From Nocardia asteroides (GTDB lineage Bacteria; Actinomycetota; Actinomycetes; Mycobacteriales; Mycobacteriaceae): a DNA stretch of 64,000 bases. The stretch spans positions 4,330,001 to 4,394,000 of the forward strand of contig NZ_LR134352.1 in NCBI RefSeq assembly GCF_900637185.1, given 5' to 3'. The notes beneath the pieces are model-generated. The model did no database searches, was not told the origin of the DNA, and worked only from the letters and a program-made list of their open reading frames with translations. Numbering within the stretch: position 1 is the stretch's first letter; the number at the start of each line of letters is the position of its first letter. A program made the translations under genes and the position numbers. Shown here piece by piece: positions 26,578 through 35,129 of the stretch.

Positions 26578-27852
26578 CTAGGACGCCACGTGCACGCCGT
26601 CGGCCGGCTCGGTGTCGCGATCGGCGGCGTCGGCGTGCAGACTCGCCGGACCCAGGCCCCTGCCGAGCCCGAGAACCAATGCGGCGCACCCGAGTCCGGA
26701 GAGCACGAAACCGGTGGCGAACAGCGCCGGATACCCGGCCAGCTCGCCGACGACCCCCGCGGCCATCCCGGCGACGCCCTGGACGACGACGATGGCACAG
26801 GCCAGCAGGGTGTAATCGCTGCCCGCGTGCTCGGATTCGGCGGCATCCATCATGAGCGCGAAGACGGCGACGGTCGCGGCCCCGCCGAAGACGTGCTCGG
26901 CCAGGCTCGCCGCGACCAGCAGCTCGAACCCGCCGAGACCGAGCGCCGCGACCAGATACAGGGCGATGCTCGCGGTTTGGGTGACACCGCCGATCAGCAG
27001 CGCGCGCCTGCGCCCGAACCGGTAGGCGAGCCAGCCACCGGCGGCCGCGCCCACCAGCGCCCCTGCCGAGGACAGCACGCCCTTGATCAGCGCGATCTGC
27101 CCCAGATCCAGGCCCGCGTCGGACAGGAACGGGCCGGTGAGCGCGGCCGCCATCGAGTCACCGAACTTGAACGCGCCGATCAACACGATGAACGCCAGGA
27201 CGCCGGGCCGTCGCAGCCGGACCGACCAGGCGCCGAGCATGCGCAGCGGATGCGGGCGTGGCGGGCGGTCGGCGACCGGTTCGCGCAGCAGCCACACGGG
27301 CACCGTGGTCAGCAGGATCAGCGCCGCCATGGCCAGGAACAGCAGCCGCCAGCCGGAGACGGCGAACAGCCACAGCAGCACGCCACCACCGACGATCATG
27401 CCGATGCGATACGCGCCGACCTGAATCCCGTTGCCCAGCCCCCGCTCCCGCGGGCCGAGCAGCCGGACCGCGAGTCCGTCGGTGGCCACGTCCTGGGTCG
27501 CCGAGAGCAGGTTCACCACCACGATCCCGGCGAACAGCCAGCGCAGCGAGGACGACAGGTCGAGACAGGCCAGGACCGCGGCGACCGCGGCCGCGGCCAG
27601 CTGCAGCACCAGCAGCCAGGTGCGGCGCGTGCCGTACCGGTCGACATACGGCGCCCACAGGAACTTCAGCGCCCACGGCAGGAACAGCACCCCGGAGGCG
27701 CTGATCGCCACCAGCGAGTACCCCGATTCGCGCAGTACCACCGGCAGGGCCTGGGTGAAGAAGCCGAACGGCAGCCCCTGGGCGAAGTACAGCGACGACA
27801 ACAGGGCCAGTGTGCCCGCCGTGAGCACCGCCGGGCGGGTGGTGGCGCTCAC
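26578..27852 (-). CDS. MFS transporter, AmpG-like
   Basis: Major-facilitator protein of 424 residues with about 12 hydrophobic segments. The N-terminus SLYFAQGLPFGFFTQALPVVLRESGYSL and the following WALKFLWAPYVDRYGTRRTW match the AmpG/muropeptide-permease branch, which also includes acetyl-CoA transporters and many actinobacterial orphans. The GTG start overlaps the stop of the upstream gene (GTGA), so the two form an operon. Whether it imports muropeptides in this organism is not established. Confidence 0.9.
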   Translation of the reverse strand: MSATTRPAVLTAGTLALLSSLYFAQGLPFGFFTQALPVVLRESGYSLVAISASGVLFLPWALKFLWAPYVDRYGTRRTWLLVLQLAAAAVAAVLACLDLSSSLRWLFAGIVVVNLLSATQDVATDGLAVRLLGPRERGLGNGIQVGAYRIGMIVGGGVLLWLFAVSGWRLLFLAMAALILLTTVPVWLLREPVADRPPRPHPLRMLGAWSVRLRRPGVLAFIVLIGAFKFGDSMAAALTGPFLSDAGLDLGQIALIKGVLSSAGALVGAAAGGWLAYRFGRRRALLIGGVTQTASIALYLVAALGLGGFELLVAASLAEHVFGGAATVAVFALMMDAAESEHAGSDYTLLACAIVVVQGVAGMAAGVVGELAGYPALFATGFVLSGLGCAALVLGLGRGLGPASLHADAADRDTEPADGVHVAS

Positions 27853-28436
27853 GGGCCGGTTGTCGCGGCGGACGCCATGCCGCTGAGCAGCCCGAGGCCG
27901 GGCGTGAGGGCACCGTCCTGACCGAGCGCCCGGAAGTCGGCTTCGACGTCGGCGAGCGCGAGCTTGCCCGCCCGCACCGCCCCGTAACGAACGTACGACC
28001 ACAGGAACACATCGAGATTGTCGAAGCGGGTGCCGCCCTCGAGTACTTCCTCCTCGTGGAACCACACCGCGACCTGCCCGTTGGTGAGGACGGTGTAGAG
28101 GTTGCCGCCGCCGTCGGCGCCGATGGTGAACACGTCCTCGTCGGTCAGTTCGGTGGTGTAGTCCGCGTCCAGCAGGCCGCAGTCGTTGCCGGCGAAGTCG
28201 AAGGCGTACGACCAGTCGAAGATGTCGAGGAACTGCGGCAGCGTGCCGGAGCGGACCCGCCGGTCGAGCGCGGCCAGTGCCGTCGCGTCGGCCGGGGTGA
28301 GGCGGGCGAGAAACGGTGCCACCGGCCGTGTCCCGGCGGGCACGACGACAGGCTCCGCGTCGCCGAACCAGCGGGCGAGATCGGCGTCCAGATCACGATC
28401 GGTGTAGCCGACGAGGTCGGCGAGGGTGAGCGTCAC
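27849..28436 (-). CDS. Conserved hypothetical protein, possibly SUKH-like
   Basis: A 195-residue acidic, soluble protein. The C-terminal half has FTIGADGGGNLYTVLTNGQVAVWFHEEE and FDNLDVFLWSYVRYGA. This is reminiscent of the C-terminal part of SMI1/KNR4 (SUKH) domain proteins, in which a glycine-rich turn precedes W or Y positions. The N-terminal SUKH motif is not clear, so this is a weak call. The gene starts at GTG without a strong ribosome-binding site and overlaps the MFS gene by 4 bp. It could be an immunity-type protein or an unrelated hypothetical. Confidence 0.7.
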   Translation of the reverse strand: MTLTLADLVGYTDRDLDADLARWFGDAEPVVVPAGTRPVAPFLARLTPADATALAALDRRVRSGTLPQFLDIFDWSYAFDFAGNDCGLLDADYTTELTDEDVFTIGADGGGNLYTVLTNGQVAVWFHEEEVLEGGTRFDNLDVFLWSYVRYGAVRAGKLALADVEADFRALGQDGALTPGLGLLSGMASAATTGP

Positions 28437-28475
28437 GCGGGGAGTGTAGAAGGGACGGCCGACATCCGCGCGCCG

Positions 28476-28949
28476 TCACCGGTCGACCGGGTCGGTACCG
28501 TCCGGTGCGCAGGACGGGTCGTGGACGGCGAACAACCGGGTCAGCGCCGAGTGCAGCCCGCGCCGGGCGGTCGGGGTCAGGACGGCGAGGAATTCCTCCT
28601 GCACCTGTTCGAGTTCGGTGAGCGCGGTGCCGAGAACCCGTCGTCCCGCCTCGGTCGGGACCACCACCTGCCGGCGCCGGTCCGTGCCACGCTCGCGCAC
28701 GGCCAGTCCGAGCCGCTCCAGCCGGTCGATCACCGCGACCATGGTCGTCCGGTCCAGCCCGGTCTCGCGGCACAGATCCTGCTGGGCGAACGTGCCGGTG
28801 CCCGCGTAGGCCAGGACCCGGAAATCCTTGCCGCGCAGCCCGTGCCGCTCCAGCGACCGTTCGACCGCGTCGCGCGCGGCGTCACCGACACGGAACAACA
28901 GGAAGGCGGGCGCCTGGGTGATCCGCTCCACCGGATTCGACTCTCGCAT
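28476..28949 (-). CDS. MarR-family transcriptional regulator
   Basis: A 157-residue winged-helix regulator. The recognition helix region FAQQDLCRETGLDRTTMVAVIDRLERLGLAVRERGTDRRRQVVVPTEAG contains the MarR wing with its DxRxR-like motif. It is divergent from a small membrane-protein gene, and overlapping palindromes lie in the 57-bp gap. It probably represses itself and that membrane gene, released by a phenolic or lipophilic ligand. Confidence 0.92.
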   Translation of the reverse strand: MRESNPVERITQAPAFLLFRVGDAARDAVERSLERHGLRGKDFRVLAYAGTGTFAQQDLCRETGLDRTTMVAVIDRLERLGLAVRERGTDRRRQVVVPTEAGRRVLGTALTELEQVQEEFLAVLTPTARRGLHSALTRLFAVHDPSCAPDGTDPVDR

Positions 28950-28970
28950 CCACCCATCCTAATCACGTAC

Positions 28971-28991
28971 GCTGATCGTCAGCACTGCTGA
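28971..28991. promoter_or_regulatory. MarR operator, two overlapping palindromes
   Basis: GCTGA-TCG-TCAGC (28971-28983) overlaps TCAGCA-C-TGCTGA (28979-28991). Together they form three GCTGA units in a 21-bp stretch between the divergent MarR and membrane-protein genes. The size and position suit a MarR dimer site overlapping both promoters. Confidence 0.6.
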
Positions 28992-29006
28992 TGAATGGAG
29001 CTTGCC

Positions 29007-29402
29007 GTGCCCGCCGAGAAGGTCATCAAGATCGCCCTGGTCGTCCTGGGCGTGATCACCATGACTCCCGTCCTCGCCCTGGTCACCCCGGTGGCGCTGG
29101 AGTACTACGGACTCACCCAGCTGACTCCCATGGAGGCAGCCCTGCTGCGACATCGTGGTGTCCTGCAACTGGTGCTCGGCGCCGCGCTGGTGTGGGCCGC
29201 GTTCGCGCCCTGGGCCCGGGTGCCCGTCGCGCTGGCCGCGATCACCACCAAGTCCACGAATCTGGTACTCACCCTGACGGATCCGGTGACCCGTTCGGAC
29301 GCGCCGCTGTTCAGCACCGTGTTCGACACCCTCGCCGTCGTCCTGCTGGCCGGGCTGGTCGTGCTCGGGCTGCGCGGATCCACCCGGCGGGCGGCAGCCT
29401 AG
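29007..29402 (+). CDS. Small four-helix membrane protein under MarR control
   Basis: A 131-residue integral membrane protein with about four hydrophobic segments (IKIALVVLGVITMTPVLALVTPVAL, LQLVLGAALVWAAFAPW, VPVALAAITTKSTNLVLTL, LAVVLLAGLVVLGL). I place the start at GTG 29007 because GGAG lies 6 bp upstream. ATG 28995 is in frame but lacks a site and falls next to the operator. It has no recognised family. It resembles DoxX-like or DUF4345-like small proteins only in layout. The divergent MarR gene suggests induced expression. Confidence 0.72.
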   Translation: MPAEKVIKIALVVLGVITMTPVLALVTPVALEYYGLTQLTPMEAALLRHRGVLQLVLGAALVWAAFAPWARVPVALAAITTKSTNLVLTLTDPVTRSDAPLFSTVFDTLAVVLLAGLVVLGLRGSTRRAAA

Positions 29403-29446
29403 CTCGGCCGCGGGTTCCCGGACGGCGCGCTGCGTACGCTGGGCTC

Positions 29447-30564
29447 GTGCATGCCGAGATCGACCGGCTGGTCCGGGAACTCCCCCAGCTCACGGACTTT
29501 CGCGCACCCAACGCGCTGATCGAGGATCGGGTCGCGGTAGGCGATCTGGAGTTCGTGGTGGCGCTCGCCCAAGCCGTCGTTCCGACCGGGAACAACGGTG
29601 AGTACCTCGCGGACTACAGCCTGCGTTGCCTGCTCGCGGCTTCGGCGCCGGACCGGATCCCCGCGGCGTTGCGGGTGATCGCCGCGCTTCGGCCGCCGCA
29701 CGGTCGCGCCCGGCGCATCGCGGCCCGGCTCGCGGAGACGCTGGACATCGAGGACGTGGTGACCGCCTTCGCGCAAGCCGGCTGGCCGGCCCGATCGCGG
29801 AGGAGCTACGGGCCTGTCTGCTCCACGAACTCGTCCTGCGCGACGTCCCGCTGGACGATCACGCGGTCCTGCGGCGGTGGGCGGCCTCCGCGCACTGGTC
29901 CCGGCATCCGCTGCGCGGATTGCCCCTGGAACGCACCGGCTTCGAGCAGAGCCTGGCCCTGCGCCGGTACGGCAAGACCGGGTCGTCGGTCGCCCTGCCG
30001 TTCACCATCGACGACACCCCCGCGCTGCGCAGGCACACTCGGCTGGCCATTCCTCGCGCCACCGAGACCACCCATCCCGCCGTGGTGGAACAGATCGAGC
30101 AGGCGGTCGAGAATTGGCGGCGAGAGTCCAACGGCCGAACCGAGTGCCGCACCTTCGCACTCAGCAGTTTCCCGGATCCCGCGACCGCCGCGGTCCTGCT
30201 CGAGACACTGCCGCTCGAGTGTTTGCGCGCACGCCACCCGTCGGCGACCGACCTCGTCGTCACCCCGTCGACGCCCGGGCGGGTGTGGTCGCGACTGTTC
30301 GCCGCCGCGGCCAACGGCGGCGCCTACAACTCCGGCACCGGCGGCGCCTACGGCCGTCTCGCCGCCTGGCGTTCACTCGGCGGGTTGTGTGGCGCCACGG
30401 AATTCGACTCCGTCGACGACATCCGTCGACGGGCCGAGGATTCGCACTGGTTCCTGTTCGAGGCCGATACCGCGTGGTTCGAGCACATCGCCTGGGATTT
30501 CGCGATTCTCGTCCTGACGCCCGAACCGGGACTGTCGGTCCTCGCCGTCACCGACACCGACTAG
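29447..30564 (+). pseudogene. Frameshifted hypothetical gene, possibly DUF6183-like
   Basis: The GTG at 29447 opens a frame with normal protein composition (VHAEIDRLVRELPQLTDFRAPNALIEDRVAVGDLEFVVALAQ) up to AQAGWP near 29788. The coding character then moves to the next frame: GPIAEELRACLLHELVLRD through to LSVLAVTDTD at 30564. A one-base deletion near 29780-29790 explains this. The C-terminal part with GGAYNSGTGGAYGRLAAWRSLGGL resembles the DUF6183 family, a weak recollection. Without the lesion the product would be about 372 residues. A sequencing error in this GC-rich stretch is an alternative. Confidence 0.7.
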
Positions 30565-30583
30565 GCGAGGGCGGACGCCGCGC

Positions 30584-30751
30584 TCAGCGCTGGCGCCAGC
30601 TCAGCGGACCCGGCAGGTCGACGCTGTTCTTCCGGCTCCGCGAGTTCCAGCTCCACGGGCCGATCTTGATGCTCCAGGAGGACAGCCCGGACTGGGTGAA
30701 GTTGAGTTTGAGCGGGCCGATGGACTTGACCTGGCGGAACCTGATGGGCAT
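30584..30751 (-). CDS. DUF4236 small protein
   Basis: A 55-residue protein that begins MPIRFRQVKSIGPLKLNFTQSGLSSWSIKIGPWSWN. This matches the DUF4236 pattern (M-G-F-R-F-R-K-S...-G-P...LNLSKSG-S-S-G). A GGGAGG site lies 8 bp before the ATG. DUF4236 domains usually sit at the N-terminus of larger or small orphan proteins of unknown role, and this stand-alone copy has a short Arg-rich tail. It is convergent with the frameshifted gene. Confidence 0.75.
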   Translation of the reverse strand: MPIRFRQVKSIGPLKLNFTQSGLSSWSIKIGPWSWNSRSRKNSVDLPGPLSWRQR

Positions 30752-30919
30752 TGCGCGCCTCCCTGAATCGCCCCCAGGATAGCCGATCGGGTTGGGCCGC
30801 ACGCCTTTCAGCGCCGCCGGGACCGGGCCGATCGCCCTGTCATACCCGCTCGCTACCCTGACAGCTGCTGTCGCGCGATCCGCGCGGGGCGCCGCACCGA
30901 TCCGGAGGAGGACCGTCCC

Positions 30920-31390
30920 ATGTGGCCGACCGACTGGCCCGCGCCGGCCCGTGCGATCGCGAGCACCGTCGAGGCCGCGGTCGCCGCCGCACGCGCCACC
31001 GACGCACCGGTCTTCGACGAGACGGTCGCCGAGCTCGCCCAGTTGCCGTCCGACCAGGTGGACGCGGTGCTGGCGGCCGTGGTGCGCGAACTGCTGGAGA
31101 CCGCGCATCCGGACGGTCTGACCGGTGACGATGTGCGCGATGTCCTGAACGCCGTGGTGCGCGGGGCGGCCGCCTGGCAGACGCGGCTCGACGCGACCGC
31201 CGTGGTCGGCGCGCTCACCGGGGCGCTGGGAATCGACGAGTCCGATCCGCACCACCCGCCGACCGGCCTGCAAGGTGCCGCGATCCTGCTGATCGACCAC
31301 CTCGCCACCCGCACCCGGGTGCCCGTCACCGACGCGATCGGGCGAGCCGTCGCCGAGATCGCCCGCGCCGAGACCGTCGAGATGCCGTGA
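30920..31390 (+). CDS. Hypothetical helical protein
   Basis: A 156-residue acidic, Ala-rich protein, almost wholly helical by composition, with no membrane segment or signal peptide. I do not recognise the family. A GGAGGAGG-like site lies 8-10 bp before the ATG, so translation is well supported. It is convergent with the GH76 gene, with a 3-bp gap between stops. Confidence 0.75.
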   Translation: MWPTDWPAPARAIASTVEAAVAAARATDAPVFDETVAELAQLPSDQVDAVLAAVVRELLETAHPDGLTGDDVRDVLNAVVRGAAAWQTRLDATAVVGALTGALGIDESDPHHPPTGLQGAAILLIDHLATRTRVPVTDAIGRAVAEIARAETVEMP

Positions 31391-31393
31391 GCC

Positions 31394-32596
31394 TCACCAG
31401 CCCGCGGCGGTGAGCCGGTAGTCGGCTTCCAGGAGCAGCCATCCGCTGAGCTGGACCGAGAGATCGCGGTCGAGGTTCGCGGCCTCGGCGGTGGACGGCT
31501 TCGCGAACAGCAGGAAATTGCCCGGGCAGTCCCGGACCGCGACCGGGCGGGTCCAGTCGGCGCCGAAGAGCGGGAGCCCGTCCACTTCGGCCCGATGGTC
31601 CCAGGCCGCGCGCGCGGAGGTGCGCACGATCCGCGCGGCGGTGGCGTCGCCCAGGGCGAGGGCCGCTTCGGCGAGGTAGCGGGCGAGGATTCCCATGAAC
31701 AGCCCCGAATCGTCACCGGCGGCCGCGATGATCACCCCGTCGCTGGTGAGCCGGTCCTCGGCCGCGGCGATGAGGGCGGCCGCCCGGTCGCGGTGGGTGG
31801 ATTCGCCGGTCCGCAGGGCCAATTCGGTTTCCAATCCGATGGCCAGACCCTGGCAGTAGGTGTGCACGGTGTGGTCGACTCGCCCGTCGGGTTCGTGGAC
31901 GCCGTCGAGGGTGAGACCGGTCGCGGGATCGTACAGGCGGGTGCGCAGGAACTCGGCGAGCTGTCCGGCCCGGGTGAGGTCGCCGAGCCGGGCCAGCGCG
32001 ATGCCGGTGGGACCGACGGCCGGGGTGTTGTAGTAGCTGTCCCCGGACCGCCACGGCACCGCGCCGAGGTCCGGGTTCCAGCCCTCGAGCAGGGCGTCGC
32101 GTAGGTCGGTGATCGCGGTGCCGAACCGGATGCCGAGCAGCCGGTCGGCGCGTTCGAGGGTCAGCGCCAGCCAGGCCATGTCGTCGTAGTACCGGTTGGT
32201 CCAGCCGGTCAGGTTGCGGGTGCGGATGCCGCGGGCGATGGCGACGACCCGGTCGATCCGTTCGGCGGTGGGCGCGCGGGCCGCGGCGTCGACCGCGCAG
32301 TCGAGCAGATGCGCCTGCCACCAGTAGCACCAGCGGGTCAGCGACTGTTCCGCCACCGTGCCCGGCCACACCAGCGCGCCCAGCTGTCGGTGCGGCAGTC
32401 CCCACAGCGTGCGCAGGTGCCGTTCGACGATCGCCCGTTCGGCCAGGTCGGCGCGCTGCGCGGGCTGGGCGGGGCCGGTGGTGACCGCGCGGGTGATGAG
32501 GCCTGCGTCGGTGGGTTGTGCCAGCACCGAGAGCCCGACGGCCGCGCCCGCGAACAGTGCTCGCCGTCGGCTGATCCCCCGATTCCGGCGATCCAT
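31394..32596 (-). CDS. Tat-exported glycoside hydrolase family 76-type protein
   Basis: A 400-residue secreted protein. The N-terminus RNRGISRRRALFAGAAVGLSVLAQ is a twin-arginine signal. The body is an (alpha/alpha) barrel of the GH76 type with the paired catalytic aspartates Asp138-Asp139 in NRYYDDMAWLAL. GH76 enzymes are mostly endo-alpha-1,6-mannanases, so action on mannan or lipoarabinomannan-type glycans in the envelope is plausible. The start has GAGGAG 9 bp upstream. The gene is probably monocistronic. Confidence 0.82.
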   Translation of the reverse strand: MDRRNRGISRRRALFAGAAVGLSVLAQPTDAGLITRAVTTGPAQPAQRADLAERAIVERHLRTLWGLPHRQLGALVWPGTVAEQSLTRWCYWWQAHLLDCAVDAAARAPTAERIDRVVAIARGIRTRNLTGWTNRYYDDMAWLALTLERADRLLGIRFGTAITDLRDALLEGWNPDLGAVPWRSGDSYYNTPAVGPTGIALARLGDLTRAGQLAEFLRTRLYDPATGLTLDGVHEPDGRVDHTVHTYCQGLAIGLETELALRTGESTHRDRAAALIAAAEDRLTSDGVIIAAAGDDSGLFMGILARYLAEAALALGDATAARIVRTSARAAWDHRAEVDGLPLFGADWTRPVAVRDCPGNFLLFAKPSTAEAANLDRDLSVQLSGWLLLEADYRLTAAGW

Positions 32597-32730
32597 CCGC
32601 GCGAGCTCCTCTTCTCTGGACGACACCGTGGAGCGGGAACGGTATCGACGGCGCCTCGTGCCGGGGTGGCCGGTACTTGAACAGTTCCGGTGGCCCACGC
32701 GAACGTTACGGAACCTGGGTGCCGATCGGT

Positions 32731-33345
32731 TCAGTCGGCGCGCGAGAAGACCGCGACCAGGAAGTCCGCGTCCTCGGTGAAGGGACGCAGGTCCCACGTG
32801 GACAGCAGCAGGTCCACGCGGAGACCGGCGGCGTCGGCGTCGGCGAGGAACTCCGGGAACGCGTAGCCGCGGTCGGCGCCGAAGCCGATGATCGCGCGCC
32901 CGGCGGGGGCGAGGTGGCGGGCGAATCCGGTCAATACCGCACGCCGGGTGGACGGCGCCAGGAAGGTCATCACATTGCCCGCGCACACGACGACGTCGAA
33001 GCCGGCGTCGACACCGCGCGCGGGCAGATCCAGTTCGGCGAGATCACCGACCAGCCAGGTGGGTCCCGGGTAGTCGGCGCGAGCCGCCTCGATCAGTACC
33101 GGGTCGACGTCGACACCGACGACCGTGTGCCCGGCGGCGGAGAGGTAGCCTGCGGTCCGGCCCGCGCCGCACCCGGCGTCGAGGACGCGGCTGCCGCGGC
33201 CGAGCATGGCGTCCACCAGCCGGGCCTCGCCGACGATGTCCTCCCCGCTCGCGGCCAGAGTGCGGAATCGCTCGATGTACCAGGTGGAATGCGCCGGGTC
33301 GGCGGCGGTGAGCTCCTCCCATCGGCTGGGCGTGCGCTCGCTCAT
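32731..33345 (-). CDS. SAM-dependent methyltransferase
   Basis: A 204-residue class I methyltransferase. Motif I VLDAGCGAGRTAGYL is near residue 54, followed by GVDVDPVLIEAAR and VVVCAGNVMTFLAP. The short length and the N-terminal HSTWYIERFRTLAASGEDIVGEARLVDAM match a family common in actinomycetes. Its ATG overlaps the stop of the GNAT gene (ATGA), so the two are co-translated. The substrate is unknown. Confidence 0.9.
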   Translation of the reverse strand: MSERTPSRWEELTAADPAHSTWYIERFRTLAASGEDIVGEARLVDAMLGRGSRVLDAGCGAGRTAGYLSAAGHTVVGVDVDPVLIEAARADYPGPTWLVGDLAELDLPARGVDAGFDVVVCAGNVMTFLAPSTRRAVLTGFARHLAPAGRAIIGFGADRGYAFPEFLADADAAGLRVDLLLSTWDLRPFTEDADFLVAVFSRAD

Positions 33346-33890
33346 GCTTCCTCCTCGTCGCTCCCGGACACTCCCCCGACTGTAAGGGCTACCGAACCGG
33401 GCCAGACGTATTCGAACTCGGGCACCTCGAAGCCCTGCGGGAATACCGAGGTCTTCGCCCGCGTGCGCAGGCCGCCGTTGCGCTCGTAGAACGCGATCGC
33501 GGCGGTATTGCCCGCCAGCACCTCGAGATACAGGTCCCGGCCCGGACGCCGCTGCCGCGACCACTCGAGGGCCCGCCCCAACAGCGCGGTGCCGCGTCCT
33601 CGGCGTTTGCCGTCGGGCCGGACGTGCAGGTTGTCCAGCAGGGTCCGGCCGTCCGCGGCGGGTGTCAGATACACGAAGCCGTCGGGCCCGTCGGCACCGT
33701 CGGCGACGAACATCACCGAGCCCTCGGTGGGCTGTCCCAGCAGTTCGGCCCACCGGGCCCGGTGGTCCTCGGCGACCGGCCCGGCCAGGTAGTCGGCGGG
33801 CAAGAGCCCCCGGTACGCGGTGCGCCAGCTCGCGGTGTGCAGTGCGGCGATCGCGTCGGCGTCGTCGGGAACTCCAGTCCTGATGGTCAT
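33342..33890 (-). CDS. GNAT-family N-acetyltransferase
   Basis: A 182-residue acetyl-CoA-dependent acetyltransferase. The N-terminus MTIRTGVPDDADAIAALHTASWRTAYRGLLPADYL and motif A NLHVRPDGKRRGRGTALLGRALEW (with the R-x-x-G-x-G/A pyrophosphate loop) are diagnostic. AIAFYERNGGL is the C-terminal signature. It is first in a two-gene operon with the methyltransferase. The substrate (amine, peptide N-terminus or antibiotic) is not predictable. Confidence 0.93.
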   Translation of the reverse strand: MTIRTGVPDDADAIAALHTASWRTAYRGLLPADYLAGPVAEDHRARWAELLGQPTEGSVMFVADGADGPDGFVYLTPAADGRTLLDNLHVRPDGKRRGRGTALLGRALEWSRQRRPGRDLYLEVLAGNTAAIAFYERNGGLRTRAKTSVFPQGFEVPEFEYVWPGSVALTVGGVSGSDEEEA

Positions 33891-33950
33891 GACCTCACCC
33901 TAGGCACCGGCGGTCCGCGCGAGCGATCGATTTTCGGCCGGTCGTCGCGT

Positions 33951-35099
33951 TCAGTGTGCCGGGAGAACCTGGGTCAGGAAATCACGCTCGTCGGCCGCCG
34001 AGGCGAGCAGCAGGCTGAAGTGGTCGGCCCCGGGATACAGGGTCAGTCTGCTGACAGCTCCGGACTGTGCGAGTTGCTGCTGGAGCAGGATCGTGGTCGG
34101 CGCGGGCTGCACGGTGTCGGCTTCGCCCTGGAGCAGCAGGACGGGTCGCCGGTGGTCGGTGGTGGGGACGGTCAGGTAGTCCGACAGTGCCCCCGCCAGC
34201 GGCTGGTCGGCGAGGGGCCGCGTGAACAGGTCACCGACGGCACGGCCCGCGACAGCTTCTTCGAGGGCGCCGAGGCACCGCTCGCCGGCTCGGGCGACCG
34301 CGAGCATCTCCCGGCCGTGCACGCTCAGGTAGTCGGTGACGTGCACGTCGGGCCGGGCGTGGTCGAGTCCGGCCAGGATCATCACCAGCCGGGCGTGCAG
34401 GCCGTCGAGGCCGGGCATGACCGGGGTGCCGGGCCGACCCAGCGCGGTGATCGCCTCGACGACATTGCTGGTCGGGGCGTAGGCGAGGGTGCCGCGCAGG
34501 TCGAGCTCGGCGGCGTAGCCGGCCCACAGGTGCGCGGCGGCCAGCGCGGCCTGGCCGCCGATGGAATGACCCGCGGCGACGAAGGATCGGGACAGGGTCG
34601 GATCGACGGCGCCTGCCGCGCGCACGGCGTCGAGCACGGCGTGACCCGCCGCTCGCCACGCGAGGTATTCGTAGGTGCCCGGCCCGCCGAGGCCGATGTA
34701 GTCGGTGGCGGCGACCGCGTAGCCCTGGTCCAGATAGGCCCTCAGGTGCGGGGTCTCGTCGAAGGTGTCGGCGATGCCGCCGGTGAGATTGGGCGCGCAG
34801 CCCTCGGTCATGCCGCTGGTGCCGTGCGCCCACGACACCACGGGCCTGCCGCCCGCCGGTGGCTCCCCGGCGGGCACGAAGACACTCGCACCGCTGACCT
34901 GTGGTTCGCCGTTCTGTCCGGTGGTCCGGTAGACGACGCGGAATCCGGTGGCGGCGCCGGGAATCAGCTCCGGGCCGGTCAGCGCGCGGGAGGAGACGAC
35001 GCCGCCCGCCCCGCCTCCGGCCGGCGGCGCGGCGGTGGCCGAGCCGGTCGACGCGGCCGCGAGCAGGACGAACAGTGTGGCCGAGACCAGGTATCGCAT
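33951..35099 (-). CDS. Secreted lipase/esterase (LIP family, alpha/beta hydrolase)
   Basis: A 382-residue hydrolase with a Sec signal peptide (MRYLVSATLFVLLAAASTGSATA, cleaved near residue 24). The nucleophile Ser179 lies in GHSIGG, a late Asp is in QGEADTVQP and a His in YPGADHFSLLL. The layout, with HGTSGMTEGCAPNL early and a central lid, matches the secretory triacylglycerol-lipase family found in Candida and many actinomycetes. It probably hydrolyses acylglycerols outside the cell. It is downstream of the multicopper oxidase on the same strand with a 30-bp gap and may be in the same operon. Confidence 0.9.
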   Translation of the reverse strand: MRYLVSATLFVLLAAASTGSATAAPPAGGGAGGVVSSRALTGPELIPGAATGFRVVYRTTGQNGEPQVSGASVFVPAGEPPAGGRPVVSWAHGTSGMTEGCAPNLTGGIADTFDETPHLRAYLDQGYAVAATDYIGLGGPGTYEYLAWRAAGHAVLDAVRAAGAVDPTLSRSFVAAGHSIGGQAALAAAHLWAGYAAELDLRGTLAYAPTSNVVEAITALGRPGTPVMPGLDGLHARLVMILAGLDHARPDVHVTDYLSVHGREMLAVARAGERCLGALEEAVAGRAVGDLFTRPLADQPLAGALSDYLTVPTTDHRRPVLLLQGEADTVQPAPTTILLQQQLAQSGAVSRLTLYPGADHFSLLLASAADERDFLTQVLPAH

Positions 35100-35129
35100 G
35101 ATGGTTCCTTTCGGGGGCGGGTGGCGAGG

